Part shown: in pieces, positions 57,459 to 64,000 of the stretch
Layout of the letters: every line of letters starts with the position of its first letter
How positions within the stretch are numbered: the stretch's first letter is position 1
Notes under the pieces: model-generated
The model's input: only the letters and a program-made list of their open reading frames with translations
Told to the model about the DNA's origin: nothing
Database searches by the model: none
Assembly: GCA_017301995.1 (NCBI GenBank)
Contig: JAFLEH010000017.1
Coordinates: forward strand, 1-64,000
Reading direction: 5' to 3'
Source: Verrucomicrobiota bacterium
GTDB lineage: Bacteria > Verrucomicrobiota > Verrucomicrobiia > Verrucomicrobiales > Akkermansiaceae
Length of the DNA: 64,000 nt
Made by a program: the position numbers and the translations under genes

Positions 57459-58562
57459 TTATCGCTCCGCTTCCGCGGGGAGCTGTTTGGCGGTATCCAG
57501 CAATTTCCTCGCGGCGGGTTGGTGGAAGAACGTTTGGCCGGCCTGGATGGCGGCGGAATGGCGTTGGGTGAGGGTGAGGGATTCGTCCGCGGCGCGGGCG
57601 GCGTGGCGGCGCATGATGGCGTAGTCCAGCGTTCCGGCGTAGAGTACCATACCGGCTAACAAGGCGGTGAACGCGATCCCGCGGCGGCGGAAACTTTGGG
57701 CGCCGAAGGCCGCGGCGAGCAGCAGCAGAAACGAGGCGGGACCGGTGTATGCCAACATCTTCACGCCGGGCGAAGTGTCGGATGAAAAGCGGACGCCGCT
57801 CCTCCCGTGGCCATCGGCGGATGTCTTCTGACCCGTTGGGAAACCGGCGAGCCATTCGTCGGCCGCGACCGATCCCAGCGGATCATCCGCGGCGGCGCGA
57901 GCGATGTGATAGACGATGACGTGATTGCCGTTGTGGCGGGGCACAAGGCTCATGGGATGGCGCGCCGACGGGGATCCGGCCCAGATGCCCTCATGGTGGA
58001 GCTTCCCGATGGATTCCGACCATCCGCCGCTGCGGCTCCAGTTGCTTCCGCGAATCGAGAACGATCCCTGGACCTGAACATCCTCCCGGTTCTGATAGGC
58101 CCGGAATCCGGAGATGCGGAACTCGGCGTCGAAGTCGATTTGGAACGAGTCGCCGCTCAAACGGATCGGCTGATCTCGGCAGACCGGCCAGTCGCTCACG
58201 ACGCTGGACGCCCAAACCGGCTGGAGGGTCGGTTCATCGAGCAGGCAGACGGTTAGAATAACCTTGCACGGCCCCGGATCGATCAACCCGAACGGTTCGG
58301 TTCCGGATAGCGGCGGCGCGGGTTTGGTGGGAACCACGATGTTCGCCGGTTGGTAATACCTCTGTGTCTGGTCGATCCACGTGAACCACGAGGTGGCCCC
58401 GAGGATGGCGAGCAACATGATGGCGCATAGGATCCGCACCACGGGATGGCGGAGATCTCCGGCGGCGGGCCGGCGGGCAAATGGGCCTCGTTTCAACGCC
58501 ACCAGCGGGACGACTGCCAGAACGAGGAGAACGATGACGAACAAGAAGGAGAATTTCATCAT
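57459..58562 (-). CDS. Membrane protein of ABC module 2, unknown function
   Basis: 367-residue protein with two N-terminal membrane helices (about 3-20 and 42-62), a periplasmic-side soluble domain (about 70-285; contains GSNWSRSGGWSESIG and RHNGNHVIVYHIARAAADD) and two C-terminal helices (about 290-330), then a helical tail. It is the last gene of the second GntR-ABC module, about 100 bases after the permease. Such a domain between membrane pairs could bind a ligand or sense envelope damage; that is inference. Two adjacent ATG codons give starts at 58,562 or 58,559. No family recognised. Confidence 0.72.
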   Translation of the reverse strand: MMKFSFLFVIVLLVLAVVPLVALKRGPFARRPAAGDLRHPVVRILCAIMLLAILGATSWFTWIDQTQRYYQPANIVVPTKPAPPLSGTEPFGLIDPGPCKVILTVCLLDEPTLQPVWASSVVSDWPVCRDQPIRLSGDSFQIDFDAEFRISGFRAYQNREDVQVQGSFSIRGSNWSRSGGWSESIGKLHHEGIWAGSPSARHPMSLVPRHNGNHVIVYHIARAAADDPLGSVAADEWLAGFPTGQKTSADGHGRSGVRFSSDTSPGVKMLAYTGPASFLLLLAAAFGAQSFRRRGIAFTALLAGMVLYAGTLDYAIMRRHAARAADESLTLTQRHSAAIQAGQTFFHQPAARKLLDTAKQLPAEAER

Positions 58563-58665
58563 GGAGGCGGGAGTTTGTGTTAGGTGAATCGGGATACCAA
58601 AGTCAACGAATCCGGTTTGTGGCTTCAAATTATGACTTCGGGACAAATGGGAGTTGCAAAGCCTG

Positions 58666-59523
58666 TTAGTTGCCGTGAATCTGTTGGGTTCGGATTGCGG
58701 GCGCCTCTTTAACGAAACGCGCCCTAAAGAAGAAGCCCGATAGCACCACCACGAAAATCAAGATCGCAATGACAACCATCGACCATCCCCATATCGAACT
58801 TCCGGCGGCCTGTCCTCCGGCTTTGGTCGCTTCCTTGCGCAGGTAGAGTTGGTGGCCGATGACCAGAACAACGGTTGCGGTGGCAATCAGCAACGGACAA
58901 AGAAGCAGGGTGTTGGCATTCCGCCAAAGGAGGTTTTCCATGATTGTGGCGATGCCGATGATGGCACCTGTGGCAAGCGCTGCCGGCAGCCACGCCAGGC
59001 CCACCGAGCCCCGCGTGCGGGTCAGCGCCGCCAGCGAGAACGTGATCGCATACACCGCCAGCGGAATGCATACCGCCAGCGGATACCAGAAGCGGTCGCG
59101 GACGGGCGCGAATGGTTCAGTTAGGCCGCTGTCGAACACCAGCGACCACAGTTTCTGCGGGAGATCGAAGGCGCTGCCGAGTCCGCCGAGTCCGCCGACG
59201 ATCAGAATGAATGCAAGGCCGGGCGTCATCCGCGCCAGAAACAGCGGACCGCGTCCGGTGGGCAGGGAGAACGAGAATTCCTCGGTCCCGTCCATCACAT
59301 CCGCCCCGGCCTGGGGACCGGCGAACAGCACGCAATACAGCAGGCCGACCACCATGTGGAAGGCGGGGTGGGGGAGCAGCAGCAGGATCCAGAAACCGAT
59401 GATCCAGAACAGCAGCAGGCCGGTTAGGGCATGGCGGTGCCGGCGCCATTCGTTTTCCAACAGGGCGAGCCACGCGGACGCATCGGTGACAGGCGGACGG
59501 GGGTTTGGGGATGGAGGATTCAT
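58666..59523 (-). CDS. ABC-2-like permease (module 2)
   Basis: 285-residue integral membrane protein with about six transmembrane helices (for example ALTGLLLFWIIGFWILLLL, FHMVVGLLYCVLFAGPQAG, MTPGLAFILIVGGLGGLGS, PLAVCIPLAVYAITFSLAAL, SMVVIAILIFVVVLSGFFF). A DGTEEFSFSLPTGRG loop between helices 2 and 3 is similar to the E-F-x-x-S-L-P-x-R loop of known ABC-2 permeases near their ATPase contact. It starts 24 bases past the ATPase stop, so it is its probable partner. The substrate is unknown. Confidence 0.82.
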   Translation of the reverse strand: MNPPSPNPRPPVTDASAWLALLENEWRRHRHALTGLLLFWIIGFWILLLLPHPAFHMVVGLLYCVLFAGPQAGADVMDGTEEFSFSLPTGRGPLFLARMTPGLAFILIVGGLGGLGSAFDLPQKLWSLVFDSGLTEPFAPVRDRFWYPLAVCIPLAVYAITFSLAALTRTRGSVGLAWLPAALATGAIIGIATIMENLLWRNANTLLLCPLLIATATVVLVIGHQLYLRKEATKAGGQAAGSSIWGWSMVVIAILIFVVVLSGFFFRARFVKEAPAIRTQQIHGN

Positions 59524-59546
59524 GGGAAAAGGCGGTCGGTTGGATG

Positions 59547-60482
59547 TTAGGCCGGGGAGATCCACCACGGATTGGCGGGGTCGTCGGCGGGCTGGCGGTC
59601 CAGCAGTTCGATGAACAGGTCCTCAAGCCCCAACGGAAACTCGTTGATCCGGAGTCCGGGTTGGTTGCGGAGGGCAGCCAGCGGATCCTCGCCGCTGAGC
59701 CGCACCAGGGCGGTTAGAACGGGTCCCTCGGCCCGCGAGCGGACCATGCCGGGAACGGTGAATCCGGCGGGCACCGAGCCGCCATCGAAGATGATCTGGA
59801 CGCGCCGCATGTCGGACTGGAGGCCTTCCAGGCTCCCTCCGGCCACCATCCGGCCTCGGTCCATGATGCCGATCTGGTCGGCCACGCGTTCGAGATCGGC
59901 GATGATGTGGGTGCTGAACAACACCGTGCGGCCGTCGCCATCCGCGAGAAACTCCACCATTTCCTCGATCAACTGCCGGCGCGCGATGGGATCCAGTCCG
60001 GCGGCGGGTTCGTCGAGAACCAGCACATCGGGCCGCGAGGCGAAGGCCAGCGCCACGGCGACTTTCCGCTGGTCGCCGCCGCTGAGCGCCCACAGCGGCG
60101 CTTCCGGCGGAATGCCGAAGCGGGCGAGGATTTTTCCGGCGAGGCGGTGGTCCCAGCGATCGTGGAGTTTCGCGAGGTGGAGGCAGAGTTGGGCGGCGCA
60201 TTGGTGGGACGGGAGCTGCTGTTCCTGGGAAACGTAGGCCACCCGTTGGCGGACCGCGCGCGGCGCGTGCCAGAGGTCTTGGCCGAGAATCCGCGCCGTG
60301 CCGCGGTTGGGCCGGAGCAGGCCCAGCAGCATCCGCAGGGTGGTCGTCTTGCCGGCGCCGTTGCGGCCGATCAGGCCATAGACGGCCCCGGTCGGGACGG
60401 TTAAGTCCAGTCCGTGGACCGCCACGCGGCCGCCGGGGAAGGTTTTGGCCAGATCGCTGGCCTCGATCACGTGGTCATTCAT
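59547..60482 (-). CDS. ABC transporter ATP-binding protein (module 2)
   Basis: 311-residue ABC-2-type ATPase with all motifs intact: Walker A GRNGAGKTT (about 39-47), YVSQEQQLP Q-loop, signature LSGGDQRK, Walker B VLVLDEPAAGLDP, and the switch STHIIADLERVADQ. The C-terminal accessory domain (about 215-311) is usual for exporters of peptides or antibiotics. Its start overlaps the GntR gene's stop by four bases, so regulator and ATPase are cotranslated. It is clearly related to the module 1 ATPase but divergent. Confidence 0.94.
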   Translation of the reverse strand: MNDHVIEASDLAKTFPGGRVAVHGLDLTVPTGAVYGLIGRNGAGKTTTLRMLLGLLRPNRGTARILGQDLWHAPRAVRQRVAYVSQEQQLPSHQCAAQLCLHLAKLHDRWDHRLAGKILARFGIPPEAPLWALSGGDQRKVAVALAFASRPDVLVLDEPAAGLDPIARRQLIEEMVEFLADGDGRTVLFSTHIIADLERVADQIGIMDRGRMVAGGSLEGLQSDMRRVQIIFDGGSVPAGFTVPGMVRSRAEGPVLTALVRLSGEDPLAALRNQPGLRINEFPLGLEDLFIELLDRQPADDPANPWWISPA

Positions 60483-60898
60483 TCGGGTTGGGATGGGTTG
60501 GAGTGGGGGGAACGCGCCAGCCGGTCGATGGCGGTGCGCAGGGCATCGAGAATCTCATCTTCGGAAGCCCCCATCTGGGCGGCCTCCAGCGCCAATTGTC
60601 CGGCCAGCGCGGCCAAGCGGTCGCGGCGGTGGCTTTCCGGCCAGCGGGGCGCGCGCTCGGCCACAAATGCCCCCCGGCCTTGCTGCGACTCGATCACGCC
60701 CAAGTGCTCAAGCTCGCCGTACGCCTTGACCACCGTGCTCGGGTTCACTGCCAGCGTCTTGGCCAACTCGCGGATCGAGGGGAGCTGATCGCCCGCCTTC
60801 AGCGCGCCGGACGCGATGTAGCTCCGCAATTGATCCATCAACTGCCGGTAAACCGGCAGTCCGGAATGGGGATCGATCTGGAGATGCAGCGGTGCCAT
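60479..60898 (-). CDS. YtrA-type GntR transcriptional regulator (module 2)
   Basis: 139-residue regulator with a GntR winged helix (about 15-80; GLPVYRQLMDQLRSYIASGALKAGDQLPS region, then VNPSTVVKAYGELEHLG) and a short helical tail, so no effector-binding domain. It leads module 2 as its counterpart leads module 1. A 20-base palindrome lies 13 bases upstream, and autoregulation is likely. The frame has ATG as start; no Shine-Dalgarno was found. Confidence 0.93.
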   Translation of the reverse strand: MAPLHLQIDPHSGLPVYRQLMDQLRSYIASGALKAGDQLPSIRELAKTLAVNPSTVVKAYGELEHLGVIESQQGRGAFVAERAPRWPESHRRDRLAALAGQLALEAAQMGASEDEILDALRTAIDRLARSPHSNPSQPE

Positions 60899-60910
60899 CG
60901 CGTGTTCGAG

Positions 60911-60930
60911 TGTATGGTAACACCCATACA
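60911..60930 (-). promoter_or_regulatory. Palindromic operator of the second GntR-ABC module
   Basis: Perfect 7-base arms TGTATGG and CCATACA around TAACAC, just upstream of the GntR start. It differs in half-site from the module 1 operator, which suggests that each regulator recognises its own operon. Confidence 0.6.
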
Positions 60931-60996
60931 GCAGGGCGCAAGGGGAAATTTCGGAAATTTTCCGGTTTTTACAAATGGCTCACTCGGGAAGTTGAA

Positions 60997-61155
60997 CCCG
61001 AAATCCGAAGTTCAGGGTAATTCGGACGCTCGATTTACCAGAGAGAGACTGAGATCCACTGGGGAAACTGATTTTTTGGAGGAAAATGGGGAACCACCGA
61101 TTGATGAATGGGATCGATTCCCCTCTATCAAAAATCATTTCAGTGGGACCAGTGA
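60997..61155. repeat. About 160-bp intergenic repeat, copy 2
   Basis: Same orientation and block order as copy 1 at 57,238, so the two copies bracket the second GntR-ABC module as direct repeats. The 363-base space between the GntR gene and the TPR gene holds the operator and this repeat, and no gene that I can support; the remaining 100 bases to 61,261 show nothing recognisable. Confidence 0.7.
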
Positions 61156-61261
61156 TGAGAACTTCGACCTCGGATTTCCGAAAAACCGCTTCGAACGGCG
61201 GGGTTTCGCGCAAACGCCGGCGACAGGCTGGATGCCCGTCTTCCGATTTCTCAGGCTCTCC

Positions 61262-62173
61262 TCACGCCGATGCCGGCGCGGGGCGTTTGCGGTCGAGGTG
61301 TTCCTTGACTCGTCCCGCGACGACTTCGGCGAGCGAGTTTTCCCCCTCCTCGCGGAGGAAACCGCAGTAGTTGGACGCCACGGCTTCGAGATCCTCGCAG
61401 TAGTCAGAGCCGAGGGCTTCGAATCCGGCGAGCGCTTTTTCGAAATGGCGGCGCGCCCAGGTGCGGTCGCCCGTTTCCAACAGGGCCAGCGCGAGATTGT
61501 TGTGGGATTGCGCGGTGTCCGGGTGGTCCTCGCCGAACAGATTGCGCCTGGCTTCGAGCGCCATCATGTGCATTTCGCGGGCTTGGTCGAAGTAGCGCGA
61601 CGCATGATAGAGCGCGCCGAGATTGTTGGAAACCGCCGCGGTTTCCTCGTTTTCCTGGCCGAGTTGCGAGTGGAGGATTTCCAGAGCGCGCAGGAAATGG
61701 GTCTCGGCTTCGTCGATGTTTTTCTCCGCCTTCGCGAGGAACCCGAGGTTGTTGGAAAGGGCCGCCACATCGAGCAGATAGGGCGGATCGCAGAGTTCGA
61801 AGCACTGGATGGCGACCCGCCAGTGGGTGGCGGCGCGCGGGCGGTTGCCGAGCGCGTCGTGGGAGGCGCCCAGGCCCGCGTGGAGACGCCCGAGTTGGGC
61901 GAGACGGTCGGGCCGTTCCTCAAGCTGGTCGATCGCCTGCCGGTAATCCTCGCAAGCGGCCTCGTGGTTGCCCAGTTCGCGGCGGATCTCGGCGCGGATT
62001 TCGAGGACCGACGAAAACGCGTCGATCGAATCGTAATCGGTGGTTAGGGATTGTTGGGCCTTGTCCACGGCCGCGTTGGCGGTATGGAGGGCTTCTTGGA
62101 GATTACCGGCGGTGCGCAACGATTCGATGCGTTCGCGCAGGATGGTGATGAGGGTGACGGTCGGAGAGTCCAT
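61262..62173 (-). CDS. TPR protein
   Basis: 303-residue protein made of about five to six tetratricopeptide repeats of the TPR_12 (kinesin light chain-like) kind: 'AALSNNLGFLAKAEKNIDEAETHFLRALEI', 'AVSNNLGALYHASRYFDQAREMHMMAL' and 'AQSHNNLALALLETGDRTWARRHFEKAL' read as consecutive 42-residue units. No signal peptide or membrane segment, so cytoplasmic. It likely mediates protein-protein contacts; partner unknown. The ATG giving MDSPTVTLITILR is chosen over an upstream start adding 10 basic residues. It lies 60 bases downstream of recQ on the same strand. Confidence 0.9.
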   Translation of the reverse strand: MDSPTVTLITILRERIESLRTAGNLQEALHTANAAVDKAQQSLTTDYDSIDAFSSVLEIRAEIRRELGNHEAACEDYRQAIDQLEERPDRLAQLGRLHAGLGASHDALGNRPRAATHWRVAIQCFELCDPPYLLDVAALSNNLGFLAKAEKNIDEAETHFLRALEILHSQLGQENEETAAVSNNLGALYHASRYFDQAREMHMMALEARRNLFGEDHPDTAQSHNNLALALLETGDRTWARRHFEKALAGFEALGSDYCEDLEAVASNYCGFLREEGENSLAEVVAGRVKEHLDRKRPAPASA

Positions 62174-62233
62174 GGCTCGTTTGCTTGGAAACACCGGTAG
62201 CACGGGCGGCGGCCGGTGGCGAGCGGAAAACCG

Positions 62234-64000
62234 TCAGCGCTTGGGTTTTTCCTGGCGGTCGGCGATCAGGCGGAGAAATTGCGGCAGGTAGCGCTGGGCC
62301 TTGGCCATGCCGACTCCGGGCACCTGCATGGCGTCCTCGACCGTCCGCGGGCGGTAGCGGACGAGCGCTTCGAGGGTTTTGTTGCCGAAAACCACGTAGG
62401 GTGGCACGGATTCGCGTTTCGAGATTCTGGTGCGGAGGTCCCGCAGCCGGGAGAACAGGATTTCGTCGAAACCGTGGTCCCTGAGGGTGATCTCCTTGCG
62501 GTTGGGGTCGGCGTCCGGCCACACGATCTGGCAGGTGGTTTCGCCGCGCATCACGCGGTCGCCCAGCGGGGTGAGCGTGAGCAGCGGAAACTCGCCGGTT
62601 TCGGTGCGGACCAGCCCGGCATCGGATAGGGAGCGCATCAGGGCGTTGAGGAACCCGGTGCCGCGGTCCTTGAGGATCCCGTAGGTGCTGAGCTGGTCCA
62701 GCCCGGCGGAAAGAATCTCCTGCGAGCGGCTGCCCGCCAGCATCTGCACGATCCGGCCGCGGCCGAAGCGGCCTTCCCAGCCGTCCCGCCCGCGGCGTGA
62801 CATCCGGGCCACGCCGCTGAGCGCCTTGAGCACGATCAGGCGTTCTTCATCGGTTAGATCGCGGGAAACGCCGCCATCCTCGCGGCAGGCGTCACAGTTT
62901 CCGCAGTTTCCCGCGCCTTCCTCGCCGAAATACCCCAGAATCCACCGCTGTCGGCAGGTCTTGGCGTAGCAAAGATCCACCATGGAGCGGAGTTTCTCGC
63001 GGTCGCGGCGTTCCTTTTCCTCGATCGCCTCCTCGTCGAGGTCGAGTTGCCGGGTCAGCACGTCCGGCTTGAGCAGGCGGGTGCCGCGCATCCGTTTTCC
63101 GGGAATGTCGAAGCGCTCGATGTAGCCCGCGCGGGCAAGCACGGTCAGCGCGCTGCCGATGGCCATGGAGTTTTTCACGTCGGCGTTGTCGGCCATTTCC
63201 TCGAGCGTCCGGTGGACCTCGTAGTCGCGGTCGGCCTCGCTCAGCAGGTATTGATAGACCGTGCGGATCACGGCGGCGGTGGGATTGGCCCCCTCGATGA
63301 AAAACTCCTGCGTGCGGGTGTCCGCGTAGTTGAAGAGCAGCTCGCAGACCGCGCTCTCGCCGTCGCGTCCGGCGCGTCCGGCTTCCTGATAGTAGGCCTC
63401 CACGCTGCCGGGGATTTCATAGTGGATCACGAACCGCACGTCCGGGCGGTCGATGCCCATGCCGAACGCGTTGGTGGCCACGGCCACATCGGCCTCGCGG
63501 CGGATGAACACATTCTGGGCGGCGTCGCGCTCGCGGTCGGTCATGCCGCCGTGATAGGCCACGCATTTCACACCCCAGCTTGCCAGGGTTTCGGAAACCG
63601 CCTCCACTTTCTTGCGGGTGGCGCAATAGACGATCCCGGTGCGGTGGGCGGCGATGACCGCACGGAGGCGTTCGTCTTTCTGTTGGGAATTGTCCACCGC
63701 CGTGATGGTTAGGGCGAGGTTCGGCCGGGCGAATCCGCTCACGCGTTCGAACGGCTGACGGAGGCGCAGCACCTTGGTGATGTCCTCGCGCACGATCGGC
63801 GTCGCCGTGGCGGTTAGGGCGACGCATTGCGGGTGGCCGATTTTTTCCAACGCCTTCCCGAGGCGCAGATAATCCGGCCGGAAATCGTGGCCCCATTGGC
63901 TCAGGCAGTGGGCTTCGTCCACGGCGAACAGCGAGATTTCGATCCCGGCGAGCGCCTTGAGGAAACTTTCCGCGCGGAACCGTTCCGGGGCCACATAAAC
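62234..64000 (-). CDS. recQ: ATP-dependent DNA helicase RecQ (5' end outside the window)
   Basis: The 589 codons present cover most of a RecQ helicase, a 3'-5' helicase in recombination and fork repair. The visible part starts VYVAPERF, then DEAH box VDEAHCLSQWGHDFR, motif III LTATATPIV, motif IV to VI (YCATRKKVE, AYHGGMTDRERD, VATNAFGMGIDRPDVRFVIHYEIPGSVEAYYQEAGRAGRDG). A zinc-binding RecQ-Ct follows (CYAKTCRQRWILGYFGEEGAGNCGNCDAC), then the winged helix and a C-terminal HRDC domain (ESVPPYVVFGNKTLEALVRYRPRTVED). Roughly 110 N-terminal residues including Walker A lie beyond position 64,000. Confidence 0.95.
   Translation of the reverse strand, partial: VYVAPERFRAESFLKALAGIEISLFAVDEAHCLSQWGHDFRPDYLRLGKALEKIGHPQCVALTATATPIVREDITKVLRLRQPFERVSGFARPNLALTITAVDNSQQKDERLRAVIAAHRTGIVYCATRKKVEAVSETLASWGVKCVAYHGGMTDRERDAAQNVFIRREADVAVATNAFGMGIDRPDVRFVIHYEIPGSVEAYYQEAGRAGRDGESAVCELLFNYADTRTQEFFIEGANPTAAVIRTVYQYLLSEADRDYEVHRTLEEMADNADVKNSMAIGSALTVLARAGYIERFDIPGKRMRGTRLLKPDVLTRQLDLDEEAIEEKERRDREKLRSMVDLCYAKTCRQRWILGYFGEEGAGNCGNCDACREDGGVSRDLTDEERLIVLKALSGVARMSRRGRDGWEGRFGRGRIVQMLAGSRSQEILSAGLDQLSTYGILKDRGTGFLNALMRSLSDAGLVRTETGEFPLLTLTPLGDRVMRGETTCQIVWPDADPNRKEITLRDHGFDEILFSRLRDLRTRISKRESVPPYVVFGNKTLEALVRYRPRTVEDAMQVPGVGMAKAQRYLPQFLRLIADRQEKPKR

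Noticed and set aside
1..64000. CRISPR arrays, tRNA or rRNA genes, phage integrases
   Set aside because: I saw no regularly spaced repeats, no cloverleaf with GGTTCGAATCC-type T-arm and no integrase or rRNA-like sequence.

Overview
The window is a 64 kb chromosomal piece from a GC-rich, Gram-negative-type bacterium. The best guess is Verrucomicrobiota, of the Luteolibacter/Haloferula kind. This rests on secreted GH92, GH29, GH95 and sulfatase enzymes, a DUF1501 Tat-exported protein, an SHD1 domain on a thioredoxin, a four-helix-bundle gene cassette, many periplasmic trypsin-like proteins, scarce Shine-Dalgarno sites and no rRNA or tRNA genes. The assignment is inference; no marker allowing exact placement is present.

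Layout. 0.1-1.1 kb: an AT-richer WG-repeat gene. 1.2-4.4 kb: prfA with two membrane-anchored proteins. 4.6-10.4 kb: convergent GH92 alpha-mannosidase and GH29 alpha-L-fucosidase. 10.6-14.9 kb: a deaminase, an HtrA protease with a coupled degenerate HtrA partner, and a TPM-domain/membrane pair. 15-17.7 kb: a secreted unknown, a thioredoxin-SHD1 protein and malate dehydrogenase. 17.8-25.5 kb: GH95 fucosidase, DUF2141, argA, a nucleoside-type MFS carrier, dprA and thiH. 25.6-33.6 kb: sulfatase, SLC13-type carrier, FtsB-like protein, hpt, a B12-type radical SAM enzyme, queG and aroK. 33.8-36.2 kb: an MFS sugar porter with a large periplasmic insert. 36.4-40.5 kb: the methionine-cycle locus metK-ahcY, interrupted by a four-helix-bundle cassette and faced by an ArsR-methyltransferase regulator. 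40.6-49.4 kb: DUF1501, a GntR-type sugar regulator with a PfkB kinase, a CPBP protease with an aminotransferase, a trypsin-like lipoprotein, and pdxJ-acpS. 49.5-51.3 kb: a complete insertion sequence. 51.5-61.2 kb: two convergent GntR(YtrA)-ABC modules, each bracketed by its own pair of direct repeats. 61.3-64 kb: a TPR protein and a 5'-incomplete recQ.

How genes work together. The fucosidases, mannosidase and sulfatase would release sugars from fucose- or mannose-containing, possibly sulfated glycans; the MFS porter and PfkB kinase could serve sugar uptake and catabolism. MetK and AhcY form two steps of the SAM cycle, probably under the divergent ArsR-methyltransferase regulator. The two ABC modules are each led by a small GntR regulator with a palindrome just upstream, as expected for self-regulated export or envelope-stress systems.

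The most unusual items are: (1) the pair of repeat-bracketed ABC modules with unusual permease-fused extracytoplasmic domains; (2) an IS whose AbrB-like leader is joined to the transposase through an A9 slippery run and whose ends abut 24-bp perfect repeats; (3) a four-helix-bundle cassette with 33-bp inverted repeats inside the metK-ahcY operon; (4) a catalytically dead HtrA-like protein with a PDZ domain nested in the protease fold; (5) a sugar porter with a roughly 245-residue periplasmic insert; (6) a window-wide, frame-independent preference for GTTAG/CTAAC.
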